This document shows positions 25,301-34,863 of a stretch of DNA of 64,000 bases, piece after piece (the first letter of the stretch is position 1; every line of letters begins with the position of its first letter). Under the pieces are notes generated by a model. The model was not told the origin of the DNA and made no database searches. It saw only the letters and a list, made by a program, of their open reading frames with translations. The position numbers and the translations under genes are program-made. Location: positions 1,720,001-1,784,000 of the forward strand of contig NZ_CP072913.1 in the NCBI RefSeq assembly GCF_017968885.1. The letters are read 5' to 3'. The DNA is from Pseudomonas sp. Tri1. GTDB lineage: Bacteria > Pseudomonadota > Gammaproteobacteria > Pseudomonadales > Pseudomonadaceae.

Positions 25301-28300
25301 CGATTACCACCGCGCTGGGCAACACCCTGACCATCACCGGCTACAACGCCACCACGGGCGTGGTCAGCTACAGCTACACGCTGCTGGACAATGAAGCCCA
25401 TCCAAACGCCAACGGCGCCAACAGCCTGAGCGAGCAGTTTGCGGTCGTTGTCACCGACGACAACGGCACCACCGCCAACGGCAACCTCGACGTGAATATC
25501 GTCGACGACCTGCCAAAAGCCGTGGACGACAGCAACGCCAGTACCGCCTCGGAAACCAACCTGACCCTGACCGGCAGCGTGCTGACCAACGACACCCAGG
25601 GTGCCGACCATGTGGCCTCCGGTCCGATCACACCCGGCACTTTCACCGGCACCTACGGCACCCTGGTGCTCAACGCTGACGGCTCCTATACCTACACCCT
25701 CAACACCGCCGATGCCGATTTCAAAGGCTTGCACGGCGGCGGCAATGGCAGCGAAACCTTCACCTACACCCTGACCGATGCCGATGGCGACACCAGTACT
25801 GCGAACCTGGTGCTGCAAGTGCACAACAATGACGATCCGGTGATCATCACCGGCCTCGACACTGAGGGCGGTGAGCTGACGGTCCAGGAAAAAAACCTCA
25901 GCGACGGCAGCAGCCCGGATGCCTCGGCGCTGACCCAGAGCGGCACCTTCACCGTCACCGCGTTGGACGGTGTGCAGACCTTGAGCGTCGGCGGTATCAA
26001 TGTGGTTACGGGCGGCGTGGCAGCCGGTTTCCCACAATCGATTACCACCGCTTTGGGCAACACCCTGACCATCACCGGCTACAACGCCACCACGGGCGTG
26101 GTGAGCTACAGCTACACGCTGCTGGACAATGAAGCGCATCCAAACGCCAACGGTGCCAACAGCCTGAGCGAGCAATTTGCGGTGGTTGTCACCGACGACA
26201 ACGGCACCACCGCCAACGGCAACCTCGACGTGAATATCGTTGACGACCTGCCCAAGGCGGTGGACGACAGCAACGCCAGCACCGCTTCGGAAACCAACCT
26301 GACGCTGACCGGCAGCGTGCTGACCAACGACACCCAGGGTGCCGACCATGTGGCCTCCGGCCCGATCACACCCGGCACTTTTACCGGCACCTACGGCACC
26401 CTGGTGCTCAACGCCGACGGCTCCTACACCTACACCCTCAACACCGCCGATGCCGATTTCAAAGGTTTGCACGGCGGCGGCAATGGCAGCGAAACCTTCA
26501 CCTACACCCTGACCGATGCCGATGGCGACACCAGCACCGCGAACCTGGTGCTGCAAGTGCATAACAATGACGACCCGGTGATCATCACCGGCCTCGACAC
26601 CGAAGGCGGCGAACTGACGGTCCAGGAAAAAAACCTCAGCGACGGCAGCAGCCCGGATGCACCGGCCCTGACCCAAAGCGGCACCTTCACCGTCACTGCG
26701 CTGGACGGCGTGCAGACCTTGAGCGTTGGTGGCATCAACGTGGTCAGCGGCGGCGTGGCGGCTGGTTTCCCGCAATCGATGACCACTGCACTGGGCAACA
26801 CCCTGACCATCACCGGCTTCAACGCCGCCACGGGCGTGGTGAGTTACAGCTACACCTTGCTGGACAACGAAGCCCATCCAAATGCCAACGGCGCCAACAG
26901 CCTGAGCGAGCAATTTGCGGTCGTCGTCACCGATGACAACGGCACCACCGCCAACGGTAACCTGGACGTGAACATCGTTGACGACCTGCCCACCGCCCAT
27001 GCCGATTCCGCTTCGGTAGATGAGGGCGGGACGGTCAGCGGCAATGTCCTGGACAACGATGTGGGCGGTGCCGATGGGCCCGCCGCGAGCGGTGCGGTGA
27101 TCGGCGTTCGCGCCGGTGACGACACCTCGACACCGGCGATTGGCGGCCTCAACACCCAGATCAACGGCACCTACGGCTACCTTACCCTGGATGCCAACGG
27201 CAACGCCGTCTACCACAGCAATCCGAACACGGTCAGCGCGCCGGGTGCCACCGATGTGTTCACCTACACCGTGCGCGATTCGGACGGCGATGAAAGCACC
27301 ACCACCGTCACCATCGATGTCCATGAAAGCTGCCTCGTCGCCGCGTCCGACCACGAAATCAGCGTCTACGAAAAAGCCCTTGACCTGAACCAGGACGGCC
27401 AGGATCTGGCCCCCGGCACCGTCACTGGCAGCGAGCCGAATGCCAGCAGTGAAACCGCCACTGGCAGTCTCGTGGACTCGGTCAGCGGTGCCGTCGGCGC
27501 CGTGACTTTCGCCCTTGTGGGCAATGCCACCGGCGCTTACGGCCAGCTATTGCTTCACCCGGATGGATCCTACACTTACACCCTGACCTCGCCAGCCACG
27601 ACCGCCCCCGCAGCCAACGACGGCCCGAACGCATTGAGCGAAAGTTTCACCTATCAGGCTACGGACTCCTTGGGCAATACCGTCACCAATACCATCGTCA
27701 TCGAAATCGTCGACGACGTGCCTAAGGCTCACAGTGATTCCGCCTCGGTGGTGGAGGGCGGGACGGTCAACGGCAACGTGCTGGACAACGACGTGCTCGG
27801 CGCCGACGGTGGTGCCGTCATCGGTGTGCGCGCTGGCAACGACACCTCGAACCCTGCCATCGGCGGCCTCAATACCCAGATCAACGGTACCTATGGCTAC
27901 CTGACCCTGGACGCCAACGGCAACGCTGTCTACCACAGTAATCCGGACTCCGTCGGCGCACCGGGCGCCACCGACGTGTTCACCTACACCGTGCGCGATG
28001 GCGATGGCGATGAAAGCACCACGACCCTCACCATTGACGTGCACAACAGCTGCCTGGTCGCCGAAACCGACCAGGACGTTACCGTCTACGAAAAAGCCTT
28101 GGACCTGAACCAGGACGGCCAGGACCTGGCGCCCGGCACCGTTACCGGCAGCGAGCCGAGTGCCACCGGCGAAACCGCTACCGGCACCTTGGTGGGTTCA
28201 GTCACGGGGGCAACCGGGGCGGTGACCTTTGCCTTGGTGGGCGATGGCACTGGCGCCCATGGCCAACTGTCGCTCAATCCGGATGGTTCCTATACCTACA

Positions 28301-30900
28301 CGCTGACCTCGCCAGCCACGACCACGCCCAATGCCAACGACGGCCCGAACGTGTTGAGCGAAAATTTCAGCTATCAGGCCACGGATTCCCTGGGTAACAG
28401 CGTCACCGGCAACCTGGTGGTGAGCATTGTCGATGATGTGCCAAAGGCCGTTGCGTCCGAGCGTTCGGTAACGGCGGTGGAGATCGATTCGAACCTGCTG
28501 ATCGTGCTCGATGTCTCCGGCAGCATGGCCGATGCCTCAGGTGTGCCGGGGCTCTCGCGGTTGGATCTGGCGAAACAGGCCATCAGCGCCTTGCTGGATA
28601 AATACGACGATCTGGGGGATGTCAAAGTCCAGCTCGTGACATTCAGCAGCAGCGCCACCGACCAGACCTCGGTGTGGGTGGACGTGGCGACCGCCAAGTC
28701 GCTCCTCTCCAGCTTGTCAGCGGGAGGCGGGACCAACTACGACGCGGCGGTGGCGGCGGCCAAGACCGCGTTCGTCACGTCCGGGCAACTGACCGGGGCG
28801 CAGAACATTGGCTACTTCTTCTCCGATGGCAAACCCAACTCGGGCCAGGAAACCGGCACGGCGGACGAAGCCGCGTGGAAAGCCTTCCTCGACGCCAACG
28901 GCATCAAGAACTACGCCATCGGCCTGGGCAACGGTGTCAGTAATGCCTACCTTGACCCGCTGGCCTACGACGGTAGCACCCACACCAACACCAACGCGGT
29001 GGTGGTTACCGATCTGAACCAGCTCAACTCGGTGCTCTCCGGCACTGTGCAAGGTATACCGGTCACCGGCAACCTGCTGGGCGAGGGTGGTTCGTTCGGC
29101 GCCGATGGCGGGTTTGTCAAAAACCTGGTGGTCGATGGCACCACCTACAGCTACGACCCGGCCGCCAACGGTGGCCAGGGTGCCTTGACCGCCAGTGGCG
29201 GGGTCAACCACGGTAGTTTCAACACGACCACCAACACGCTAAGCATCGCCACCGACCACGACGGTACCCTGGTGGTCAACCTCGATACCGGTGCGTTCAG
29301 CTATACCTCCCAGACCGCCACCAGCACATTGATCACCGAAAACATCGGCTACACCGTCAGTGACAACGATGGCGACCTGGCCAGTTCCAGCCTGGTGATC
29401 AAAGTCGTGCCCAACAGCCCGCCCGTGGCGATGGACGACAACATCATCACCAACGTGCTGTCAGGCAACATCGTGGTACCGGGCGAGTTGCTGCTGGGCA
29501 ACGACAGCGATGCCAACGGCGATCCGCTCACCGCTTCGCCCACCAGCTTCAATACCGGCTGGGTCGCCAAGGGCGCGGACTTCACCGGCAGTACCGGTAC
29601 GGTCAGTTTCACCGGTAACAACGTACAGTCGATCAACCTCAATCGCAGCGCCTTCGTCGCCAATGCTGCGACCATGACGGCGGTGCTGGTGGTCAGCGGC
29701 GCGCTGGGTGCGGTTTCCAACAATAATGCTAACGATGAAGACCGGCTCAATATCAGCCTCAAGCAGGGTGAAACCTTGACCCTGGACCATAACCTGGCGG
29801 GCGGTCATATCACCCTTGAGTACTCGCTCAACGGTGGGCCTTTCATTGCGATCAGCGATGGCGCCTCGTTCACTGCGGCGGCGGATGGCAACTACCAGAT
29901 CCACGTCACCAACATCGCCAATGGCAGCGGTGGTAACCCTAACGGTGCGGAAAACTATCAACTGACCATGACCGTCAACTACGCCGGGGCCCAGGACAGC
30001 ACCCCGGATTACCACGGCAGCTACACCGCCAGCGACAACCATGGCGGTAGCGACAGCGCGGCAGTGGGCATCAGCTACCAGGCGGGCCATACCCTGACGG
30101 GCACCACCGGGGACGATGTGCTGATGGCCGGTGACGGTGACAACACCCTCAATGCCGGCGACGGCAACGACATCCTCAGCGCAGGCTCAGGCAACAACAC
30201 CTTGCATGGCGGGGCTGGCGATGACCTGCTCTACAGCGGCACGGGCAACGACCTGCTCGACGGCGGTACGGGTAACGACACCGCGAGCTATGCCCACGCG
30301 ACCACCGGGGTCACCGTCAACCTGGGGCTGCTGGCGGCGCAGAACACCGTGGGTGCTGGCACGGACACACTGGCCGGTATCGAAAACCTGGTCGGTTCGA
30401 ACTTCAACGATACCCTCACCGGTGACGGCGCCAGCAACCGCATCAACGGCGGATTGGGCCATGACGTGCTCAATGGCGGTGGCGGCGACGACCTGCTGAT
30501 CGGCGGTCTGGGCAACAATACCCTCACCGGTGGCAGCGGCGCCGATACCTTCCAATGGCAGGTGGGCAACAGCGGCCATGACGTGATCACCGACTTCACC
30601 CCTGGCCTCGATAAACTCGACCTGTCCCAACTGTTGCTGGGGGAAAACGGCAGCGCGGCGTCACTGGACGACTACCTGCACTTCACCGTCACCGGTAGCG
30701 GTGCGTCGCTGGTGACCAGCATCGACGTCAGTGCCACCGCCGGCGCCACGCCGAACCAGACCATCGACCTGGCCGGCGTCAACCTCGCCAGCCACTACGG
30801 TGTCACCCCGGGTGCGGACGGGATGATCGCGGGCGCGGATACGGCGACCATCATCAATGGGATGTTGAACGACCACTCGTTGAAGGTGGACACGGTGTGA
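22312..30900 (+). CDS. Giant RTX adhesin, LapA/MapA-like
   Basis: A 2,862-residue type I-secreted, cell-surface biofilm adhesin. The order is as follows. A retention module at 1-125 (MAALIGIVSKVVGQVFAEAV, GDRLYAGEHLITGSEGAVAV) contains a LapG-type site TAAG (115-118), which keeps the protein plugged in the TolC-like channel until cleaved. Six Ig-like repeats of about 246 residues follow, with four nearly identical. Two repeats of a second type (244 residues; from 26995 and 27727) come next. A von Willebrand A domain at about 2055-2240 has the MIDAS motif DVSGSM, GGGTNYD and FSDGKPN. A linker leads to RTX nonapeptides (GDGNDILSAGSGNN, GGTGND) from about 2600, and a T1SS-143-type C-terminal secretion signal ends the protein. 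Start 22312 follows CGGAGG by seven bases. Its exporter is divergent. Its position suggests the second adhesin, MapA, rather than LapA. Confidence 0.9.
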   Translation: MAALIGIVSKVVGQVFAEAVGGLRRPLVEGDRLYAGEHLITGSEGAVAVHLHNGQELTLGRGSNLTLTPQLLANHAPHVDTPEALTPSNAQLTDVQKLQQAIAAGADPTQTGEATAAGPEGGNPGGVGGGHSFVLLEEVGGEVDPQIGFPTAGFNGIPEFPQLRLAGDPDNNGDGTVPPVTPETPDNPVTLDGVDVEGGELTTNEANLADGSASNPSALVQSGTFTVSAPDGLSSLSIGGISVIAGGVPAGFPQTITSALGNTLTITGYNPATGVVSYSYTLTDNETHPAGGGANNITEQFPVVAVDTDGDTATGTLDVNITDDVPQAIDDSHANTASETLVTLTGNVLTNDHQGADRIPIGPDSGPIIGGTFTGTYGTLVLNPNGTYTYTLNTSDPQFVALHGGGSGTETFTYTLTDADGDTSTANLVLQVHNNDDPVVLVGLDAEGGELSLQEKNLSDGSSPDAPALTQSGTFTVTALDGVQTLSVGGINVVTGGVAAGFPQSITTALGNTLTITGYNATTGVVSYSYTLLDNEAHPNANGANSLSEQFAVVVTDDNGTTANGNLDVNIVDDLPKAVDDSNANTASETNLTLTGSVLSNDTQGADHVASGPITPGTFTGTYGTLVLNADGSYTYTLNTADADFKGLHGGGNGSETFTYTLTDADGDTSTANLVLQVHNNDDPVIITGLDTEGGELTVQEKNLSDGSSPDASALTQSGTFTVTALDGVQTLSVGGINVVTGGVAAGFPQSITTALGNTLTITGYNATTGVVSYSYTLLDNEAHPNANGANSLSEQFAVVVTDDNGTTANGNLDVNIVDDLPKAVDDSNASTASETNLTLTGSVLTNDTQGADHVASGPITPGTFTGTYGTLVLNADGSYTYTLNTADADFKGLHGGGNGSETFTYTLTDADGDTSTANLVLQVHNNDDPVIITGLDTEGGELTVQEKNLGDGSSPDAPALTQSGTFTVTALDGVQTLSVGGINVVTGGVAAGFPQSITTALGNTLTITGYNATTGVVSYSYTLLDNEAHPNANGANSLSEQFAVVVTDDNGTTANGNLDVNIVDDLPKAVDDSNASTASETNLTLTGSVLTNDTQGADHVASGPITPGTFTGTYGTLVLNADGSYTYTLNTADADFKGLHGGGNGSETFTYTLTDADGDTSTANLVLQVHNNDDPVIITGLDTEGGELTVQEKNLSDGSSPDASALTQSGTFTVTALDGVQTLSVGGINVVTGGVAAGFPQSITTALGNTLTITGYNATTGVVSYSYTLLDNEAHPNANGANSLSEQFAVVVTDDNGTTANGNLDVNIVDDLPKAVDDSNASTASETNLTLTGSVLTNDTQGADHVASGPITPGTFTGTYGTLVLNADGSYTYTLNTADADFKGLHGGGNGSETFTYTLTDADGDTSTANLVLQVHNNDDPVIITGLDTEGGELTVQEKNLSDGSSPDAPALTQSGTFTVTALDGVQTLSVGGINVVSGGVAAGFPQSMTTALGNTLTITGFNAATGVVSYSYTLLDNEAHPNANGANSLSEQFAVVVTDDNGTTANGNLDVNIVDDLPTAHADSASVDEGGTVSGNVLDNDVGGADGPAASGAVIGVRAGDDTSTPAIGGLNTQINGTYGYLTLDANGNAVYHSNPNTVSAPGATDVFTYTVRDSDGDESTTTVTIDVHESCLVAASDHEISVYEKALDLNQDGQDLAPGTVTGSEPNASSETATGSLVDSVSGAVGAVTFALVGNATGAYGQLLLHPDGSYTYTLTSPATTAPAANDGPNALSESFTYQATDSLGNTVTNTIVIEIVDDVPKAHSDSASVVEGGTVNGNVLDNDVLGADGGAVIGVRAGNDTSNPAIGGLNTQINGTYGYLTLDANGNAVYHSNPDSVGAPGATDVFTYTVRDGDGDESTTTLTIDVHNSCLVAETDQDVTVYEKALDLNQDGQDLAPGTVTGSEPSATGETATGTLVGSVTGATGAVTFALVGDGTGAHGQLSLNPDGSYTYTLTSPATTTPNANDGPNVLSENFSYQATDSLGNSVTGNLVVSIVDDVPKAVASERSVTAVEIDSNLLIVLDVSGSMADASGVPGLSRLDLAKQAISALLDKYDDLGDVKVQLVTFSSSATDQTSVWVDVATAKSLLSSLSAGGGTNYDAAVAAAKTAFVTSGQLTGAQNIGYFFSDGKPNSGQETGTADEAAWKAFLDANGIKNYAIGLGNGVSNAYLDPLAYDGSTHTNTNAVVVTDLNQLNSVLSGTVQGIPVTGNLLGEGGSFGADGGFVKNLVVDGTTYSYDPAANGGQGALTASGGVNHGSFNTTTNTLSIATDHDGTLVVNLDTGAFSYTSQTATSTLITENIGYTVSDNDGDLASSSLVIKVVPNSPPVAMDDNIITNVLSGNIVVPGELLLGNDSDANGDPLTASPTSFNTGWVAKGADFTGSTGTVSFTGNNVQSINLNRSAFVANAATMTAVLVVSGALGAVSNNNANDEDRLNISLKQGETLTLDHNLAGGHITLEYSLNGGPFIAISDGASFTAAADGNYQIHVTNIANGSGGNPNGAENYQLTMTVNYAGAQDSTPDYHGSYTASDNHGGSDSAAVGISYQAGHTLTGTTGDDVLMAGDGDNTLNAGDGNDILSAGSGNNTLHGGAGDDLLYSGTGNDLLDGGTGNDTASYAHATTGVTVNLGLLAAQNTVGAGTDTLAGIENLVGSNFNDTLTGDGASNRINGGLGHDVLNGGGGDDLLIGGLGNNTLTGGSGADTFQWQVGNSGHDVITDFTPGLDKLDLSQLLLGENGSAASLDDYLHFTVTGSGASLVTSIDVSATAGATPNQTIDLAGVNLASHYGVTPGADGMIAGADTATIINGMLNDHSLKVDTV
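22654..22665 (+). other. LapG-type cleavage site in the retention module
   Basis: These codons encode T115-A116-A117-G118 in the context GEATAAGPEGG. A di-alanine in a (T/A/P)AAG motif about 110 residues from the N-terminus is the known target of the periplasmic protease LapG in LapA-type adhesins. Confidence 0.7.
22870..26990 (+). repeat. Tandem 738-bp repeats inside the adhesin gene
   Basis: Six units of about 738 bp (246 codons) start near 22876, 23620, 24358, 25096, 25834 and 26572; the first is diverged and the last is truncated. Each begins with a (D)PVIITGLDTEGGEL-type motif and ends LTDADGDTSTANLVLQVHNN. Segment 24188-24764 is identical to 25664-26240, exactly two units later, which marks a higher-order duplication. 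Confidence 0.92.
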
Positions 30901-30916
30901 GGTGAGCTGAAATGAC

Positions 30917-30955
30917 AAAACCCGCGATTTCCGGTCTGGAAATGGCGGGTTTTTC
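30917..30955 (+). terminator. Rho-independent terminator of the adhesin gene
   Basis: The stem ACCCGC-gat-TTTCC pairs with GGAAA-tg-GCGGGT and is followed by TTTTT. It begins 16 bases after the stop codon. Confidence 0.85.
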
Positions 30956-31123
30956 GTTCTGAAGGGCCGGATACTCTTGCGACTTGGAAAACAGATTTGC
31001 AGGGATCACATACGCACTTTGGCGAGGGGATCCAGCGAAACGTCGCACCGCCCCGCTGGGCTGCGCAGCAAGCCCAAAACCAGGCGCCGCAGTGCAACAG
31101 GTCAATCTCTTTCAGTTGGTTGG

Positions 31124-31167
31124 CGACCGCTGCGCAGTCGAACGGGAATAAATCCCCTCGCCACAGG
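31124..31167. repeat. Degenerate palindromic repeat
   Basis: GCGACCGCTGCGCAGTCGAA followed by GGGAATAAATCCCCTCGCCACAGG belongs to the TGTGGCGAGGGG-type repeat family seen near 1167, 42775, 47261 and 51632. Together with the terminator it accounts for the 300-base gap after the adhesin gene. Confidence 0.6.
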
Positions 31168-31201
31168 GTGTTGCGCTGGCATCAAGAGCAGATTCGCGGT
31201 T

Positions 31202-31597
31202 TCAAGGCTTGCGCAATGTCTTCTGCTTGAGGATGTAGACCGTCACCAGCACCGCGCTGGTGAGCATGAACCCTCGCGCCCACGGCAGGGGAACCAGGTA
31301 GCAGGAAAAGAGGATGCTCACCCACATCAGCCCGATGGCGTAGACCTTGCCTTTGAGCGGAATGCCATTGCCGCTGAGGTAGTCGCTGATCCAGGGGCCG
31401 AGGCGGGGATGGCTCACCAGCCAGCGGTAGAAGCGCGGCGAGCTGCGGGCGAAACAGGCGGCGGCCAGCAGCAGGAAAGGCGTGGTGGGCAGTACGGGAA
31501 CGAAGATGCCGATGACCCCCAGCGCTACGCTCAGCCAGCCAATGGCCAACAGAACGTAACGCAGGATCAGCGAATGATTGCCGATGGGCGCGGGCAC
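31202..31597 (-). CDS. DUF454 (YbaN-like) inner-membrane protein
   Basis: A 131-residue membrane protein of the YbaN/DUF454 family. It begins with a helix (LRYVLLAIGWLSVALGVIGI) followed by the family motif FVPVLPTTPFLLLAAACFAR and SSPRFYRWLVSHPRLGPWI. A second hydrophobic region lies at the C-terminus. The start is a GTG at 31597, nine bases after the stop of the YecA-like gene, so the two are cotranscribed. The longer open frame upstream overlaps that gene and is not used. Its function is unknown. Confidence 0.8.
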   Translation of the reverse strand: MPAPIGNHSLILRYVLLAIGWLSVALGVIGIFVPVLPTTPFLLLAAACFARSSPRFYRWLVSHPRLGPWISDYLSGNGIPLKGKVYAIGLMWVSILFSCYLVPLPWARGFMLTSAVLVTVYILKQKTLRKP

Positions 31598-31605
31598 CCG
31601 GTCGC

Positions 31606-32193
31606 TCAGTGGTGGCGCGGCTTGAGAATCGCCGGTTTCTCGTCCGGGGCGTTGCACAGCAGGTACAGGGCGGTGAGGGCTTCCGGGATCTGCACGATCA
31701 TGTCGTCCATCAGGTTGGCGTCGGCGGCAATGTCGGAGAACTCCGGCTGCTCGTCGAACAGGCCGGAACCAACCATGATCGGCAGCAGCATTTCGCTGAC
31801 TTCCTCTTCGGCGGTTTCGAACCAGGCGGCTTCGCGCAGGAACACGCCTTCCATGAAGCCAATGCACCAGCCACGCAGTTCCGAATCGTCCGGGTCATCA
31901 CCCAGGTCCAGTTCGCACGGCAGCTCGAACTCCTCGTCGGAGGCCAACTGACGGGCGATGTGAGCCTTGAGGCCCACCAGTGTGGCTTCGATTTCGGCGC
32001 GCTGGGCTTCGTCGCTGTAATGAGGCTCTTCGGCGAACAGCGCATCGATCCACTCACGGTCCGGCACCGTTTCGGAGCAGATCGACAGGGCGGTCAGGTA
32101 GCCGTGAGCGGCCACGTAATCCAGCGCTTCATCGTGCAGCTCATCGGCATCGAGGAAGACTTGCAGGCGGGTCAGTTGCTCAGCGAAGGACAT
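31606..32193 (-). CDS. YecA/UPF0149 family protein
   Basis: A 195-residue acidic, all-helical cytoplasmic protein of the YgfB/YecA (UPF0149) family. It begins MSFAEQLTRLQVFLDADELH and has the family motifs YLTALSICSETVPDREWIDA and GWCIGFMEGVFLREAAW. The C-terminal SEC-C-type zinc motif is missing; the tail ends KPRHH. AAGG lies ahead of the start. It is the first gene of a two-gene unit with the DUF454 protein. Its role is unclear. Confidence 0.85.
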   Translation of the reverse strand: MSFAEQLTRLQVFLDADELHDEALDYVAAHGYLTALSICSETVPDREWIDALFAEEPHYSDEAQRAEIEATLVGLKAHIARQLASDEEFELPCELDLGDDPDDSELRGWCIGFMEGVFLREAAWFETAEEEVSEMLLPIMVGSGLFDEQPEFSDIAADANLMDDMIVQIPEALTALYLLCNAPDEKPAILKPRHH

Positions 32194-32322
32194 TACGGGC
32201 TACCTTGGGGAATAAACAATGCGGGAATTCTAGGCCTTCTTGAGCCCACAGGCCAGCCGCGTGGCGTATTTGCCTCTTGAAGGCCCGGGGGGGGCACAAA
32301 TGGGCGGGCACCCCAGATCAAA

Positions 32323-32412
32323 TGTGGGAGCGAGCTTGCTCGCGATGAGGGGCACACATCCAGCACCCTCTCAAAATGACCCGCCGCTATCGCGAGCAAG
32401 CTCGCTCCCACA
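32323..32412. repeat. REP doublet (REPIN-like)
   Basis: TGTGGGAGCGAGCTTGCTCG and its inverted partner are separated by about 45 bases. It lies in the 437-base gap upstream of recQ; the rest of that gap holds the recQ promoter and no gene that I can support. Confidence 0.9.
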
Positions 32413-32630
32413 GGGACTTGTGACAACAGAAGCGATGTGTTGGGCATCCCGGCTGCCAGCACCTCTTGTCAGCGACGCCCTTCGCAGCGAAGGCCTCGGG
32501 TATACTGCCGCGTTTTGTGATGCCCTGCGGCGTCCCGCCGGTCCGAAACGCGCACTTACGATTTGCCGGTGCAGCTTTTGTGATTCTGAACCAGCCTTGC
32601 AGGGATGTTTCGGTGATTTTTGGAGTTTCT

Positions 32631-34757
32631 ATGCTCGAACAGGCTCAACGCGTCCTCAAGGACATCTTCGGCTACGACAGTTTCCGTGGCCGTCAAGGTG
32701 CCATTATTGAGCGCGTGGCCAGCGGCGGCGATGCCCTGGTGCTCATGCCCACCGGCGGCGGCAAGTCCTTGTGCTTCCAGGTGCCGGCGCTGTTGCGCAA
32801 CGGCCTGGCGGTGGTGGTTTCGCCGTTGATCGCATTGATGGACGACCAGGTCGCGACTCTCGAGGAACTGGGTGTTGCCGCCGCTGCGCTGAACTCCACC
32901 CTCAGCGCCGAGCAGCAGCGGGACCTGGCGGCGAGCATCAAGCGCGGCGAAGTGAAGGTGTTGTACCTGGCTCCTGAGCGCCTGGTGCAGCCGCGCATGC
33001 TGGCGTTCTTGCAGAGCCTGGAAATCGCCCTGTTCGCCATCGACGAAGCCCACTGCGTGTCCCAGTGGGGCCACGATTTCCGTCGCGAGTACCTGCAACT
33101 GGGGCAACTGGCAGAGCTGTTCCCCGATGTGCCGCGCATCGCCCTGACCGCCACCGCCGACAAACGTACCCGCGAAGAAATCGTCGAGCGCCTGCACTTG
33201 CAGAACGCCGAGCGGTTCCTGTCCAGTTTCGACCGGCCCAACATTTTCTACCGCATCGTGCCCAAGGAGCAGCCGCGCAAGCAGTTGCTGGCGTTCATCG
33301 CCGAGCGCCGCAGCGATGCTGGCATTGTCTACTGCCTGTCGCGCAAGAAGGTCGATGAAGTGGCGGCGTTCCTGTGCGAGCAGGGCTTTCCCGCGTTGCC
33401 GTACCACGCGGGCCTGCCCAATGACCTGCGCGCCTACCATCAGAAGCGCTTCCTCAACGAGGAAGGCCTGATCATGGTGGCCACCGTGGCATTCGGCATG
33501 GGCATCGACAAGCCCAACGTGCGTTTCGTCGCCCACCTGGACTTGCCCAAATCCCTTGAGGCCTATTACCAGGAAACCGGGCGTGCCGGCCGTGATGGTT
33601 TGCCAGCCGACGCCTGGATGGCCTACGGTCTGCAAGATGTGGTGATGCTCAAGCAGATGTTGCAGAACTCCGAAGGCGACGAGCGCCACAAGCGTTTGGA
33701 GCAGCACAAGCTCGATGCCATGCTCTCGCTCTGCGAAGAAACCCGCTGCCGTCGCCAGACTTTGCTGGCCTATTTCGACGAAGACATGCCCCAGCCTTGC
33801 GGGCATTGCGACAATTGCGTCGACGGCGTGGAAACCTGGGACGCTACTGAGCCGGCCCGCCAGGCGTTGTCGGCCATCTATCGTACCGGCCAGCGCTATG
33901 GCGTGGGGCATCTGGTGGACGTGTTGCTGGGCAAGGACAACGAGAAAGTCCGCAGCTTCGGCCACCAGCATCTTTCGGTATTCGGGGTGGGCAAGGCTCG
34001 CAGCGAGAGCGAATGGCGTTCACTGTTCCGACAGCTGGTAGCGCGTGGTCTGGCCGACATCGATCTGGAAGGTTACGGCGGCCTGCGCCTGAGTCCGACT
34101 TGTCGGCCCTTGCTCAAAGGCGAGGTCACCCTTGAACTGCGCCGCGACCTCAAGCCGGCGACGGCGGTCAAGAGCAGCAAGAGCCAGGCCAGCCAACTGG
34201 TGCGCGGCGAAGAACGCGATCAGTGGGAGGCCCTGCGCGCCTTGCGTCGCAAGCTGGCCGAGGAACACGGCGTGCCACCGTACGTCATTTTCCCCGACTC
34301 GACGCTGCTGGAAATGCTCCGCAGCCAGCCAACGTCCCTGGCCGAAATGGCTCGGGTCAGTGGCGTGGGGGCACGCAAGCTGGAGCGTTACGGCGAGGCC
34401 TTCCTCCAGGTGCTGGGGGGCGAGGGCGAGGCACCGAAAGCGGTGGCCGATGTACGCCACGAACTGATCACCCTGGCACGGGCCGGCATGACGCCGATGC
34501 AAATCGCCGGGCAGTTGCAATGCTCTGAGAAGAACGTCTACACGATGCTGGCCGAGGCTATTGGTAAACAGCAGTTGTCCCTGGAACAGGCACTGGATCT
34601 GCCCGAGGAACTGATGGGCGAGGTGCAGGATGCGTTTCTGGATGGCGAAGGCGAGTTACCGCCGGTGTCGGAAATCGCCGCGCTGTTTGTCGGCCGGGTA
34701 CCCGAAGGTGTCCTGTATTGCGTCAGGGCTGCGTTGCAGTCGGAATTCGAAGTCTGA
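32631..34757 (+). CDS. recQ: ATP-dependent DNA helicase RecQ
   Basis: A 708-residue 3'-5' superfamily-2 helicase that acts in recombination repair and fork restart. It shows motif 0 ([14 protein letters not shown]), Walker A TGGGKS (41-46), DEAH (138-141) with [11 protein letters not shown], and motif [12 protein letters not shown]. The RecQ zinc domain ([22 protein letters not shown]), the winged helix and an HRDC domain near 525-600 follow, with an extra helix-turn-helix-like C-terminal tail ([20 protein letters not shown]). Start 32631 has GGAG five bases upstream; the open frame extends 165 bases further without family sequence. Confidence 0.95.
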   Translation: MLEQAQRVLKDIFGYDSFRGRQGAIIERVASGGDALVLMPTGGGKSLCFQVPALLRNGLAVVVSPLIALMDDQVATLEELGVAAAALNSTLSAEQQRDLAASIKRGEVKVLYLAPERLVQPRMLAFLQSLEIALFAIDEAHCVSQWGHDFRREYLQLGQLAELFPDVPRIALTATADKRTREEIVERLHLQNAERFLSSFDRPNIFYRIVPKEQPRKQLLAFIAERRSDAGIVYCLSRKKVDEVAAFLCEQGFPALPYHAGLPNDLRAYHQKRFLNEEGLIMVATVAFGMGIDKPNVRFVAHLDLPKSLEAYYQETGRAGRDGLPADAWMAYGLQDVVMLKQMLQNSEGDERHKRLEQHKLDAMLSLCEETRCRRQTLLAYFDEDMPQPCGHCDNCVDGVETWDATEPARQALSAIYRTGQRYGVGHLVDVLLGKDNEKVRSFGHQHLSVFGVGKARSESEWRSLFRQLVARGLADIDLEGYGGLRLSPTCRPLLKGEVTLELRRDLKPATAVKSSKSQASQLVRGEERDQWEALRALRRKLAEEHGVPPYVIFPDSTLLEMLRSQPTSLAEMARVSGVGARKLERYGEAFLQVLGGEGEAPKAVADVRHELITLARAGMTPMQIAGQLQCSEKNVYTMLAEAIGKQQLSLEQALDLPEELMGEVQDAFLDGEGELPPVSEIAALFVGRVPEGVLYCVRAALQSEFEV

Positions 34758-34823
34758 TCAATGAGTTACCTTCCTTTAACGATTCAGTACAGGGCAAACC
34801 TTGCTTGAATCCGAAGCTCATGC

Positions 34824-34842
34824 TTAGCTGACTAATAATTAG
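34824..34842. promoter_or_regulatory. Candidate MarR operator
   Basis: Two overlapping palindromes, TTAG-CTGA-CTAA (34824-34835) and CTAATAATTAG (34832-34842), lie 22 bases before the MarR-type gene. The spacing and AT-rich symmetry fit an autorepression site. Confidence 0.5.
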
Positions 34843-34863
34843 TTTTTCTCTATTTCAGATCTG

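Noticed and set aside
22870..26990. Possible CRISPR-like array
   Set aside because: The repeats are 738 bp long, contiguous and fully coding in one adhesin frame; there are no spacers or cas genes.
23665..27354. A 1,229-codon open frame on the strand opposite to the adhesin repeats
   Set aside because: It mirrors the 738-bp repeats, has no ribosome-binding site or family features, and results from strong third-position GC bias in the true gene.
32556..33971. Long open frame opposite to recQ
   Set aside because: Shadow of the conserved helicase domain.
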